From Ganoderma boninense (taxonomy: Eukaryota; Basidiomycota; Agaricomycetes; Polyporales; Polyporaceae): a stretch of DNA of 64,000 nucleotides. Positions 10,260 through 21,182 of this stretch are shown here, piece after piece. The position numbers were made by a program, and so were the translations under genes. The notes under the pieces were generated by a model. That model had not been told where the DNA came from, did no database searches, and saw only the letters and a program-made list of their open reading frames with translations. The stretch is from NCBI GenBank assembly GCA_002900995.3, contig CM035305.1:4138467-4202466 (forward strand), written 5' to 3'. Numbering within the stretch: position 1 is the stretch's first letter; every line of letters begins with the position of its first letter.

Positions 10260-10560
10260 TATGATTATATTACAATACCCCTGGTATCTGGTACAAGTCA
10301 AATGCTGAGGGTGACCAGGTTGTATAATTAACTCACCTGGTGCGTTTATTACAATCACAACCTGATCACCTTGTAAATCATTAGTGCTGTATTTACCTCT
10401 TCTATTGTAAATCCCCCTCACATTGTATATTCCCTGCTCTCATTGTGTATCCCACTGGAGGCTGTTGTACAATGGCTCTACCATTGTAAATGCCCCCTAT
10501 ATTGTAATTTCCTACTGGCATTGTAATACCCTTGTTGATTGTATATTCCAGGCCCTGGCT
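10260..10560 (+). repeat. Subterminal TTGTA-type repeat array (left end)
   Basis: About a dozen degenerate units such as CTTGTAAAT, ATTGTAAAT, ATTGTATAT and ATTGTAATTT are spaced 20-35 bases apart. The array at the other end (15615-15900) has the same motif reversed (ATTTACAA). Inverted subterminal arrays of this kind usually bind the element's transposase; that role is inferred. Confidence 0.6.
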
Positions 10561-10664
10561 GTAATAAGCTGTGCTAGATTCATCTAATCTTTATCAGTGC
10601 AATCTAATGGGTGCTTTTGGGCGCTTTTTTGCGATTTTGCAGTGCCTAATATGGCAGTTAGGAG

Positions 10665-12637
10665 CTGGAAGCAGGTGGGGCACCAGGATGGGGTACCTTC
10701 TGGATCTATTGTGGGCTCAATACTGCAGATATTGACCTGATTCTTTTTGCAACATGTACATATAGATAGGAAGCATCCAGTAGACCAAACAGCGAAGCAA
10801 TACACCCACTACAGCTATTTATATATAGCCTATACAGTGGTGGGGAGGAGAGGGTGCTATATCTTGGGCATTTCTTAGGGCAATTCCCTTCATTCTTTTT
10901 CTGCATATAGTAGTCATTATAGTAGGTGAAAGGGAATTATTGGTATGTGGTTTGTTTTGTGCAATAGTGCCTAGTACTATGTATGGGGAGCCTGCACTAT
11001 TCAGCCCCTAGGCACTTTGCAGGGCCAATATCTTGGGAACTAGTAGGGCTATCACCAAACCATTGATACCATTATTAGAAAGGCCTGATTTAGAGCTTTC
11101 TAACGATATATTGTACACCCCCAATCCATGCATTTCACTGACCCCCTCTTCTCCCCCTCCCCCCACATTGATCTCCTTATACCACATCCCCCCATGGTCC
11201 AATTGCCTTGAAACTTTATACACATGTCATGCTATATGTCTGGCATATATGTACCAACCTGCAGCCTGTGGACAGCCCTACTCCTTCCGATATTCTATTT
11301 CTGCCATAGCACAATACTTGCATACTGTTTTCTCTATATCTTCCTACCACCTTAGCCAAATCACAAGATCTCTTTTGTTCTATGTTTGTGTACTCTACCA
11401 CTATCCAGATCGTCCATTATATTTCTTATCAGAGCATTAGATCCCTTATGGTATTCTTATCAGTATTTGCACACTAATACCCCCCCTGTAATAGATCAGG
11501 GAGATACCATAAAGATCAGATACAACCAGTAGATAGAGGTAAACTACCGCTTTCCGGAGCATTTTAGATCATGTGATTTGGCCAAGAACTGAGGGAGATA
11601 TGGGGGGAGGAGTGCTGGATGCATACTTTGAACTGGTTGGAACAGAGCTGTGCACCAATTTCCGAAGGAAACCTCCTGTCCAATGCATCTCAAATGGTGC
11701 ATCCAGCACTCCTCCCCCCATATCTCCCTCAGTTCTTGGCCAAATCACATGATCTAAAATGCTCCGGAAAGCGGTAGTTTACCTCTATCTACTGGTTGTA
11801 TCTGATCTTTATGGTATCTCCCTGATCTATTACAGGGGGGTATTAGTGTGCAAATACTGATAAGAATACCATAAGGGATCTAATGCTCTGATAAGAAATA
11901 TAATGGACGATCTGGATAGTGGTAGAGTACACAAACATAGAACAAAAGAGATCTTGTGATTTGGCTAAGGTGGTAGGAAGATATAGAGAAAACAGTATGC
12001 AAGTATTGTGCTATGGCAGAAATAGAATATCGGAAGGAGTAGGGCTGTCCACAGGCTGCAGGTTGGTACATATATGCCAGACATATAGCATGACATGTGT
12101 ATAAAGTTTCAAGGCAATTGGACCATGGGGGATGTGGTATAAGGAGATCAATGTGGGGGGAGGGGGGAGGAGGGGGTCAGTGAAAAATGCATGGATTGGG
12201 GTGTACAATATATCGTTAGAAAGCTCTAAATCAGGCCTTTCTAATGGTATCAATGGTTTGGTGATAGCCCTACTAGTTCCCAAGATATTGGCCTGCAAAG
12301 TGCCTAGGGGCTGAATAGTGCAGGCTCCCCATACATAGTACTAGGCACTATTGCACAAAACAAACCACATACCCAATATACCACTAATAATGACTACTAT
12401 ATGCAAAAAGAATGAAGGGAATTGCCTAAGAAATGCCCAAGATATAGCACCCTCTCCTCCCCACCACTGTATAGGCTATATAAATAGCTGTAGTGGGTGT
12501 ATTGCTTCGCTGTTTGGTCTACTGGATGCTTCCTATCTATATGTACATGTTGCAAAAAGAATCAGGTCAATATCTGCAGTATTGAGCCCACAATAGATCC
12601 AGAAGGTACCCCATCCTGGTGCCCCACCTGCTTCCAG
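10665..12637. repeat. Near-perfect large palindrome abutting the assembly gap
   Basis: Bases 10665-11623 reappear reversed at 11698-12637, with a 74-base centre. Differences are almost all one-base changes in homopolymers (for example the G runs near 11130-11160 and 12155-12175). The right arm stops exactly at the run of N. This could be a real foldback arm, but the match is far closer than that to the third copy (14557-15560). It therefore may be an assembly artefact in which one read was joined to its own complement. Confidence 0.8.
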
Positions 12638-12737
12638 NNNNNNNNNNNNNNNNNNNNNNNNNNNNNNNNNNNNNNNNNNNNNNNNNNNNNNNNNNNNNNN
12701 NNNNNNNNNNNNNNNNNNNNNNNNNNNNNNNNNNNNN
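12638..12737. other. Assembly gap of 100 N
   Basis: Exactly 100 N, the usual placeholder for a gap of unknown size. The sequence on its left is the inverted-repeat element; on its right is a Gypsy leader. The true distance and connection are unknown. Confidence 0.99.
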
Positions 12738-14046
12738 GGGGTTGCGGGCGTCGAGGTTCAATCAACTGTCTAATGACGCTCTGTGATGAGTTTAAGAGTC
12801 TTGTCGAGGATGGAGACCCTGTTGATCGTGCGGGACTGGGGATTTACTTTGGACACGACTCTGGGGTTGTGAGGTTGGGTTGAGAGGCAGAGCGTGATGA
12901 GGGATTCTTGAATGCAATCAGGGCAGCTTGGTGAGCTGGGGGTCAGCTTGGGTCTCGGTGTGGTGGTGCTGGAGGGTTGGTGAGGTGATTGCGGATAAGA
13001 CCTTCATGCTCTGGTTCAGCTCGTAGGCAGGGTGCATGAGTTGCGCGAGTCTTCAGGAGTGTCAGAAAATCTCCGGTGCCAGTTGGGGCACGGTTGTTGT
13101 GCACAGACGACCCAATCACCAAGCTTGTTTGCCTAAGTATTTGTGCTGGAACTTTTGGTGGCGTAGAAGATATGTGGTTTTTTCCTGCAAGCCAGGATGA
13201 CCAGGTGTCTCACTTCCTATACAGGAATGAACGGCAGGTGCACGAATCTAACTGTCTGCTCAGCTCCTCGGCCTTGCTGTGTCTTAGCCCAGGGACACGG
13301 GCCCAAGGGTGTCTGCCTTGGCTTTGGTTTCGGCCCGCCTTCTTCTAGCCTCCCACGCCATGAGGCGGACCAGCTTCTGTAGTAACCGGGGTCTGTGTTA
13401 GGAGCTTTCCGTGTACTGTATCCACTAAGAGTGGCAAGCCTCAGGTTTGCGCCGAGACCACGTCCAATGGTGTGACTAGAGTGCGCACTACGCTAGGCGC
13501 CACACAGAGGATCTAAGTGCGTACTGTACGAGAAGGAAAGAATGTGTGTGGAGTACGCGGCATTGCGGTGCTCGTGTAGAAGTTTCAACCTAAATGTTAC
13601 GACTGACTGTCGAGTAAGATCAGGGAGGAGGCTTACGAGAACGAGCAAGGGCGTCGATGAGCACTTGTGTGCAGCGAGAGCAGAGCAAGGCCTCGACAGT
13701 CAGGCTGGAGACAAGATGTATTGAGCAAGTACTAACGAGCGAGAATACAGCGAGGCTTACTCTGGAGACAGAGGTAAAACTGAGGTCTCCAGGTAGCGAG
13801 TACAGGTCTTATATACATGTAGCGACAATGGGAACCGGGAAATAGGTTAACTATGGACAGGGAACCAAGTGGAAGAACATAGTAATGTAGTCATATGCGA
13901 CGGAACAATGGGTAACAGGAGTTATTGTACTGCGAAACAGGGACGGGTTTTGCTAAACAACGGAGGACAATAAGGACGACGCGGGAGGCAAACAGTCAAA
14001 AAGGAAGAGAGACGCCGGGGTAGGCGCGAGTGGTGCGTTCATGACA
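12738..14046 (-). mobile_element. Gypsy 5' LTR and leader, third copy, indel-rich
   Basis: The LTR spans 13595-14046 (TGTTACGACTGAC at one end, TTCATGACA at the other) and the leader 12738-13594, matching 33453-34755 in reverse. Compared with the other copies it has many one-base insertions and losses, mostly in runs (for example near 13640-13700 and 13840-13900). That fits unpolished sequence next to the gap better than natural decay. Confidence 0.82.
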
Positions 14047-14556
14047 ACCGCCAGGACCCATCCGAGGACTAATTGACTTCTTGGACGACGAGCTCGATGT
14101 GGCGTTGGCTGGCGTGAGGAGAAAGGCAAGGAGGTCACTAGGGTGCCTCGTGTTCCATTTTCCGGGGCTTGTGGGACTTCGGGTCTTCTCAGTACATCTG
14201 GAGGGCGTATGTAACCGCCGTGCTCGATCCCTCGCTCAGACCTGTTACTTTACATCTCCCCATTCTCACATTGTCCCACTCCCGCTCTCCTACCTAAAAT
14301 CAGCAGTGCTTACTATTAGCCTGTCTCACCTGTGTCATCCCGCCTGTACTCACGTGCTTGCCCTCTCTGTCCTTACTCATATCCCCTCCGGTCCTGTGCC
14401 TCTTGACGACTAGTATAAAAGCCCTGTATGTACGCAAGGATCGTTAGCGTACTCTGGAACAGAATCTACAGTCGGTACAACTGTCTCTGCCACTGTGCGC
14501 TCTTCCCGACCATGTGCCGTGACCGCCTTCCTAATCCGGAAGCTGCCAGCATCACA
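14047..14556 (+). repeat. Probable 3' end and LTR of another retroelement
   Basis: A short frame (LIDFLDDELDVALAGV) ends near a purine-rich GGAGGGCGTA. A sequence starting TGTAACCGCC (14210) and ending ATCACA (14556) then abuts the inverted-repeat arm. A TATAAAA box lies near 14412. A polypurine tract followed by TG...CA suggests a 3' LTR of about 347 bases. No second copy exists in the window, so this is tentative. Confidence 0.35.
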
Positions 14557-15989
14557 GTTTCCTTCGGAAATTGGTGCACAGCTCTGTTCCAACCAGTCCA
14601 AAGTACTCTTCAACCACTCCTCCCCCCGTATCTCCCTCATTTCTTGGCCAAATCTCATGATCTAAAATGTGTTAGAAAGCAGTATTCTACCTCTATCCAA
14701 TGGTGGTATTTGATCTGTATGGTATTTCCCTGATCTATTACAGTGGGGGTATTAGTGTGCAAACACTGATAAGAATACCATAAGGGATATAAAGCTCTGA
14801 TAAGGCATATAAAGAACGATCTGGATAGTTGTATAGTACACAAATATAGAACAAAAGAGATCCTGTCATTTGGTGAAGATGGTATGAAGATATAGAGGAA
14901 ACAGTATGCAAGTATTGTGCTATGGCAGAAATAGAATATCGGAAGGAGTAGGGCTGTTCACAGGCTGCAAGTTGGTATATATATGCCAGACGTATAGTAT
15001 AACATGTGTATAAAGTTTCAAGGCAATCGGACCATGGAGGGCTGTGATATAAGGGGATCAATGTGGGGGGAGGGGGGAGGAAGGGGGTCAGTGAAAGTGC
15101 ATGGATTGGGGTGTATAATATATCGTTAGAAAGCCCTAAATCAGGCCTTTCTAAAGGTACCAAGGGCTTGGTGATAGCCTACTAGCCCCCAAGATATTGG
15201 CCTGCAAAGTGCCTAGGGGCTGAATAGTGAAGGCTCCCTATAAATAGTACTAGGTACTGCTGCCCAAAACAAACCACATACCCAATATACCACTACTAAT
15301 GCCTACTATATGCCAAAAACAACGAAGGGATTGCCGAAGAAATGCTCAAAATACAGCACCCTCTCCTCCCCACCACTGTATAGGCTATATAACAGCTGTA
15401 GTGGGTGTAGTGCTTCGCTGTTTGATCTATTGGATGCTCCCTATCTATATGTACATGCTGCAAAAGAATCAAAGTCAATAGCTACAGTATTGAGCCCACA
15501 AATAGACCCATAAGGTACCCCATCCTGGTGCCCCACCTGCCCCCTGTGCCCTACCTACCATATTAGGCATTGCAAAATCGCAAAAAAGCGCCCAAAAGCG
15601 CCCATTAGATCAGTATCTATTTACAATATCAGTCCCATTTACAATTCTAGCTCATTTTACAATCTATCCAACAATTACAATCTCAACTGGATTTACAATA
15701 CCTATCAGATTTACAACACCACCCTGATTTACAACACTCTCCTGATTTACAACATCAGCTGGTTTTACAATATAACAGTAGATATACAACACTCTGGATA
15801 TACAATGCATGATGTAATATACAATATAGGCCAGTTTAACAATAGCCTGTACTCGATCTACAATTATACAGATATACAATGCAACACCCACCATTGTTAT
15901 TGTACAAACCCCCACCAGGTTTTTAACAATCACAATAGTGAGCACCAAATACACAATGCTAATTGCAGGTACCTGGGCTATTGTATTAC
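14557..15989. repeat. Right long inverted arm of the TIR element
   Basis: Starting GTTTCCTTCGGAAATTGG, the arm follows the left arm (about 11672 down to 10252) in reverse with scattered substitutions. It ends in the TTTACAA array and the inner part of the terminal repeat. The Copia insertion splits off the last bases (21160-21182). There is no coding frame with family resemblance. Confidence 0.65.
15985..15989. repeat. Target-site duplication ATTAC, left copy (right copy 21160-21164)
   Basis: ATTAC lies immediately before the first Copia LTR and again immediately after the second. This 5-base duplication shows that the element inserted as a unit into the inverted-repeat element. Confidence 0.9.
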
Positions 15990-16415
15990 TGTTGAAGTCG
16001 GCGCTGTAGCGCCCGCAGTATTGATCGCACCAAGTCCACGATCGCACCGTACGTACATTGCATTGTCCCCTACCTGGGGTATTTTTCGTTTCGTTAGCAT
16101 AGGACATCTCATAGAGTTACAACATCGTCTTCATTAGAGGCTCCAACTAGCTTAGATCTGCATCCTGCTCTACTTTACACTGTACAGTCCGCAATTCTCG
16201 CTCCCTGGGCGCCATAACGGCGCCAGTAGCACAGTGTTATATACTCTACCTAGCACGTGCTCCATGAGCTGTATCGACGCCTCTGTCAGGCTCTGTGTCC
16301 TTAGACTTTACAGAGCTTGACACAGGTGAGTAGCATATCTTAGTTTCCTGCAATACAGACTTTACAGAGCTTGACACAGGCCATTGTGACGTCCTGAGGG
16401 CCACTGCAGCTAACA
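15990..16415 (+). repeat. Copia-1 5' LTR (426 bp)
   Basis: Ends TGTTGAAG...GCTAACA. It matches the 3' LTR at 20734-21159 with one difference that I can see (TTATATAC against TTACATAC), so the insertion is recent. It contains GGCGCCATAACGGCGCC-type inverted sequence and the duplicated ACTTTACAGAGCTTGACACAGG near its end. Confidence 0.93.
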
Positions 16416-16432
16416 GGTTATGAGCCCTGCGC
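16416..16432 (+). promoter_or_regulatory. Primer binding site for a half initiator tRNA-Met
   Basis: GGTTATGAGCCCTGCGC directly follows the 5' LTR. Its complement, GCGCAGGGCUCAUAACC, is the anticodon arm of fungal initiator tRNA-Met. The same sequence abuts the LTR of the second Copia element (28219-28235). Priming by a cleaved tRNA-Met half is known for Drosophila copia and relatives. Confidence 0.8.
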
Positions 16433-16664
16433 TCTCAGCACCTCAGGACTCCAAATTTCGCTTGTCTATTCGCTCCCTGGCCTCACCCAGCCCCCACTCC
16501 TCTCCTGCTCCCTGTGCTTGACGCATCTGCTCGCTCTGGGACTGGTTCCTTCTCTCTTCGCTCCAGGACGCAGTTTTTCGTCCCCTCACCTCGTCGTTTC
16601 GCCAGTGCGTCGCGCGCCACGTCATCGCCCAGGCCCCTCGTTGCCACGTCCCCACGTCGTGCCC

Positions 16665-19600
16665 ATGGATCCCAGTATGTCATTCATGCCTCCCTACTCC
16701 TTCTGTGCCACCCCCATCCTCTCCAAGCCCCAGTGCTTTGCCCAGTGCACTGCCAGCAAGAGGGCGCCCCCCCAGGCCTCCCAGGTCATCCCCCAGCTCT
16801 CCCACATGTGCCAATGCAGGGATATGGCTTTTGGGCCCACCTGCTTGTCATCTCATGCCGTGAGGCCAGATGACACCCCCCAGCACACTGCTGGGGTGGC
16901 CATGGTCGACCTTCGCTGTCCCTCTGCCCTCCAGGCGTCCCCAGACCGCTCCTCTTCGCTCTCCAGCCCTGCTGCGACCATGTGGAACACAGACACGGGT
17001 GCATCAGCGCACATGACCCCCCACAGGCACTGGTTTCGCTCCTACTCGCCCCACAGCATCCCCATCCGCCTCGCCAACTCCCACATCGTCTACTCTGCGG
17101 GTATGGGCTCTGTGGTGTTCCAGCCGGCTGAGATGGACGGAGTTTTGCCCCCTGCCATCGTGCTGCATGACGTCCTGCACGTCCCTGCCCTAGCCAGCAA
17201 CCTCCTGTCGATTTTCCACCTCACCCGGGAGAAGGGCTACTCTGTTGAGCTCTCTGCGTCGTCTGTGCTGTTCTACCACCAGGGGCAGCTGCGCTTCAAG
17301 GCCCAGGTCAACGAGCACAACGTCGGCTACCTCCTAGGCCACACCCTGTCCCAGTCCAAGTCTGCCATGTCCGCCTCTACCACCTGCGATGAGGACCTCG
17401 CCCTGTGGCACCAGCGCTGCTCCCATGTCAACCTCGATGACCTGCGCTCTGTGGTCAGCAAGGAGCTCGTCAAGGGTCTCACCATCCGCTCCAAGCGTGC
17501 GCCCAGCACCATCTGCGAGCCCTGCCTAGCTGGCAAGCTCAACCGCCACTCCATCCCTCGTTTCGCCTCTAGACGGTTCGTTCGCCTTGCCCTGGTGCAC
17601 ACAGACCTCAAGGGCAAGCTTGCTGTGCCCACACCGGAGGGCTACCTCTACTGGATGGTGTTTGTCGACGATGCGACACGTTTCTGGGCCCTGGCCTACC
17701 TCAAGCGCAAGAGCGACGCATTTGCAGCCTTCAAGGCGTACAAGGCCTACGCTGAGAACTGCCTGGGCCTGCGCATCAAGGCCACACGGGACGACAAGGG
17801 CGGCGAGTACATGGGCCAGGAGTTCATCGACTTCTGCGCTGAGCATGGCATCCACAGGCAGCACACTGAGCCGGACGAGCCCCACCAGAACGGCGTAGCA
17901 GAGCGAGCCAACAGGACGACGTCTGAGGGTGCCACTGCCCTCCTTGCCCAGTCCAAGCTGCCTCCTTCGTTCTGGTGCCATGCTGTCTCCACCTTTGTCC
18001 ACACGCGCAACCGCATGCCCACCTCTGCGCTCGACGGCGGCATTCCCTACACAGCTTGGAAGGGCGATGGACGCAAGCCTGATGTGTCCTATTTCCGCGT
18101 TTTTGGCTGCCTGGCCTATGTGCTCATCCGCAAGAAGGACCGCAAGGCACTGCAGCCCCACACGCGCAAGTGCATCTTCATTGGCTACCCGGATGGCACC
18201 AAGGCCTGGCGGTTCTGGGACCCTGCAGCAAAGAAGGTGATCGTCTCGTCGCATGCTGTGTTTGACGAGCAGTGCTTCCCTGGCAACTCGCCCTTCATCA
18301 ATGTCTTTGGCCTGCCCCTCGACAATGTGGACATCCCTGGGGACGCTGACGATGCAGCACCACCAGACGACGGTGTGCCAGGAGTGCCAGAGCTGCATGA
18401 TCAGGGGAGAGATGATGACTATGATGATCCTGCACCTCCTGCGCCTCCAGCTCCTCCAGCTCCTCCTGCGCCTCCTGCACCTCCTGCACCACACCCTGCG
18501 CCTCCACCACCTCGCCAGCCATCTCCAGCTCGATCGCCTTCACCACTAGACTCTCCACCACCGGCACAACGTCCTGCACAACTCCCTGCTCGCTCGCCAT
18601 CACCCCTGGCTCACTCACCACCACCCCCTGCTCGCTCACCAACGCCTCCACCTGCTCGGCCACCTCCTGCACCAGTTGCTCGCCCTGTCGCTCCATCTGC
18701 GCACCAGCAAGCACAAAACCCAGGTTTCAGGCCCTATCCAGCTCTTGCTCGCAAGCAGCTCCCCTCGCGTGCCTCTCGCCCTCAAGGCTCCCTCAATGAG
18801 CGTGCCCTTGAACGCCAGAACCTCATTCCTCAGCGCCTTCGCATTCGCTCTGTGTCCCCTGCTCCTGCTCCTGCTCCTGCTCTGTCTCCTCAGCCTGAAC
18901 GCTCCTCGTCGCCCGATCCACTCATTGAGGCTCCAGTCGATGCACCAGCTGCTCCTGGCCTTAATCGACCGTTCCCCAACCGTCCACGCTCTCCCCCACC
19001 GAGTCCTACATCCTCAGACGACGAGCTGGACCTCATAGGTCGAGGGGACAGCAGCGATGAGGACGCACTCCATGCGATGCTGGCAGGCCTCGATGACGTC
19101 TACTCTGACCCCCTGGTTGACTACCTGTCCTACGACGATGCCCTGGACGTCGCATTCGAGTCAGTGGTTGAGCAGGCGTCGAAGGCAAGCCAGGAGCACT
19201 TTGGGGAGCCCACCTCGATGTCCGAGGTCATGGCACTCGAGCCTGAGGAGCGCAACAAGTGGCTCAAGGCAGCACAGGAAGAGCTGCAGTCCCTCGTTGA
19301 GAACGGCACCTTCGAGCTCGTCCTCCTGCCCCCTGGTCGCAAGGCCATTGGCTCCCGCTGGGTATTCCGGGTCAAGCGCAATGCAGACGGCTCCATCGAA
19401 CGCTACAAGGGCAGACTGGTGGCCAAGGGCTTCTCACAGCGCCCAGGCTTCGAGTACAACGAGACCTTTGCTCCTACGCCCAAGTGGGCCTCCATTCGCG
19501 CTATCCTCGCCATTGCAGCCCTCGAGGACCTGGAGCTTGAGTCAGTCGACATCTCCTCTGCCTACCTCAACGGCGAGCTCAAGGAGGAGGTCTACATGCG

Positions 19601-20718
19601 CCAGCCAGATGGTTTTGAGGAGAAGACTCCGCAGTGGGTGTGGCGCCTTCGCAAGGCCCTCTATGGCCTCAAGCAGGCTGGCCGCTGCTGGCACGAGAAG
19701 CTCGACGAGGTGCTCACCAAGCTGGGCTTTGAACGCCTCACCTGTGAGCACAGTGTCTGGGTGTACCTGCGCGATGGTGTGCGCCTCATTATTCCTGTCT
19801 TTGTCGACGACATCACCATTGCAGGCAAGGACAAGGCAGCGATCCAGCAAGTCAAGGACGACCTGCGCAAGCACTTCAAGCTGCGAGATCTGGGCCCCAC
19901 ATCGTGGCTGCTGGGTGTGCAGATTGAGCGTGACCGCTCGCAGCGTTCCCTGTCCATCTCGCAGCGCCAGTACCCCCATGGACCCTGGCCTCCGCCTCAG
20001 TGCAGACATGGCCCCCACGTCGCCAGCAGACATCCGTGCGATGCAGGACATCCCTTACAGCCAGGCCGTCGGTTCGCTCTTCTATCTTGCAGTGGCCACA
20101 CGCCCAGACATTGCTCGCACTGTGGGCAACCTCGCACGCTTCTCACAGCACCCTGGCATGGCACACTGGAAGGCAGTCAAGCACCTCTTCCGCTACATCA
20201 AAGGCACCCTCGACTACAAGCTCACCTATGCTCCCTCGCCAGAGTCAGAGCTGTTCACCTCCTACACCGACGCAGACCACGCTGGCTGCCCTGACACTGG
20301 TCGCTCCACCTCTGGCTATGTGATCAAGATGGGCACTGGGGCCATCTCCTGGTCGAGTCGTCTTCAGTCCCTCGTCGCCCTGTCCACCACAGAGGCCGAG
20401 TTCATCGCTGCAGTCTCGTGTGGGCAGGAGATGCTCTGGCTGCGAAATCTGCTCACTGAGTTTGGCTACAGCCTCTCCTCTGCCTCCCGCATGCGCATCG
20501 ACAACCTCTCTGCCCTCTCTGTGGCGAAGAACCCGGAGCACCATGGGCGGATGAAGCACCTCGACCTGCGCTTCTACTGGCTGCGGGATGAGGTGGCTAA
20601 GGGGCGCATTGAGGTGGTGCACCTGCGCACGTCGCACATGCCTGCTGACATCCTGACCAAGTCACTGCCCAAGCCCAAAGTGCTTGAGATGGTGAAGATG
20701 CTGGGATTGGAGACTTGA
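16665..20718 (+). pseudogene. Copia-1 gag-pol polyprotein, frameshifted and gag-deleted
   Basis: From the ATG at 16665 the frame covers a short gag remnant, the protease (WNTDTGASAHMT), the GAG-pre-integrase region (HVNLDDL, CEPCLAGK), the integrase core (VHTDLKG; DDKGGEYMGQEF; HQNGVAERANRT), a long Pro-rich linker, and reverse transcriptase (SRWVFRVKRN, YKGRLVAKGFSQ, VFVDDITIAGKD). RNase H follows (SYTDADHAG, STTEAEFIAA), with the end DILTKSLPKPKVLEM. Near 19972 about 54 bases present in copia-2 are missing, with one extra C (net -53). RNase H therefore lies in a different frame from RT. Most of gag, including the UBN2-like capsid region kept by copia-2, is absent. The element could move only with proteins supplied by a relative. 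Confidence 0.9.
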
Positions 20719-20723
20719 GCGAT

Positions 20724-20733
20724 CAGGGGAGAG
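20724..20733 (+). promoter_or_regulatory. Polypurine tract of copia-1
   Basis: AGGGGAGAG immediately precedes the 3' LTR and is the expected plus-strand priming site. The same sequence, reversed, borders the LTR of copia-2 at 23069-23078. Confidence 0.75.
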
Positions 20734-21159
20734 TGTTGAAGTCGGCGCTGTAGCGCCCGCAGTATTGATCGCACCAAGTCCACGATCGCACCGTACGTAC
20801 ATTGCATTGTCCCCTACCTGGGGTATTTTTCGTTTCGTTAGCATAGGACATCTCATAGAGTTACAACATCGTCTTCATTAGAGGCTCCAACTAGCTTAGA
20901 TCTGCATCCTGCTCTACTTTACACTGTACAGTCCGCAATTCTCGCTCCCTGGGCGCCATAACGGCGCCAGTAGCACAGTGTTACATACTCTACCTAGCAC
21001 GTGCTCCATGAGCTGTATCGACGCCTCTGTCAGGCTCTGTGTCCTTAGACTTTACAGAGCTTGACACAGGTGAGTAGCATATCTTAGTTTCCTGCAATAC
21101 AGACTTTACAGAGCTTGACACAGGCCATTGTGACGTCCTGAGGGCCACTGCAGCTAACA
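20734..21159 (+). repeat. Copia-1 3' LTR (426 bp)
   Basis: Same ends and length as the 5' LTR, and followed by the ATTAC target duplicate. It lies after the RNase H stop codon and polypurine tract. Confidence 0.93.
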
Positions 21160-21182
21160 ATTACAATAGTGGAAACCACAGG
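21160..21182. repeat. Outer tip of the TIR element, right side
   Basis: ATTACAATAGTGGAAACCACAG completes the right terminal inverted repeat when joined to 15989. It is the inverse of CTGTGGTAACTATG at the left end. Gypsy sequence begins directly after it. Confidence 0.6.

Larger units (their letters stand above)
10252..15989. mobile_element. Unclassified terminal-inverted-repeat element with long (about 1.4 kb) inverted arms
   Basis: The left end starts CCTGTGGTAACTATG; the right end, after removing the Copia insertion, finishes at 21182 as its inverse (AATAGTGGAAACCACAGG). About 45 bases match between the ends. Inside each end is an array of TTGTAAAT/TTTACAA motifs in opposite orientation (10260-10560 and 15615-15900). 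Beyond these, about 1.4 kb of sequence is inverted between the left side (to about 11672) and the right side (from 14557), roughly 85-90% alike by eye. No transposase frame is visible, so it looks non-autonomous or eroded. The interior also carries a palindromic duplication, a gap, a Gypsy 5' end and an LTR-like fragment. No target-site duplication was found. Confidence 0.5.

Noticed and set aside
11008..12314. Conserved 60-70 residue frames in the palindrome arms
   Set aside because: They are shared only because the arms are copies of each other, they shift frame between arms, and they have low-complexity Gly runs.
17526..18494. Long minus-strand frame (322 residues) under the Copia integrase
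   Set aside because: Antisense shadow of GC-rich coding sequence, mirrored in copia-2, with no family resemblance.
19057..20718. A second 553-residue frame overlapping the Copia RT
   Set aside because: Its N-terminal 300 residues are an out-of-frame Ser/Arg-rich shadow of RT. Only the part after about 19980 is real RNase H, reached by the frameshift in copia-1.
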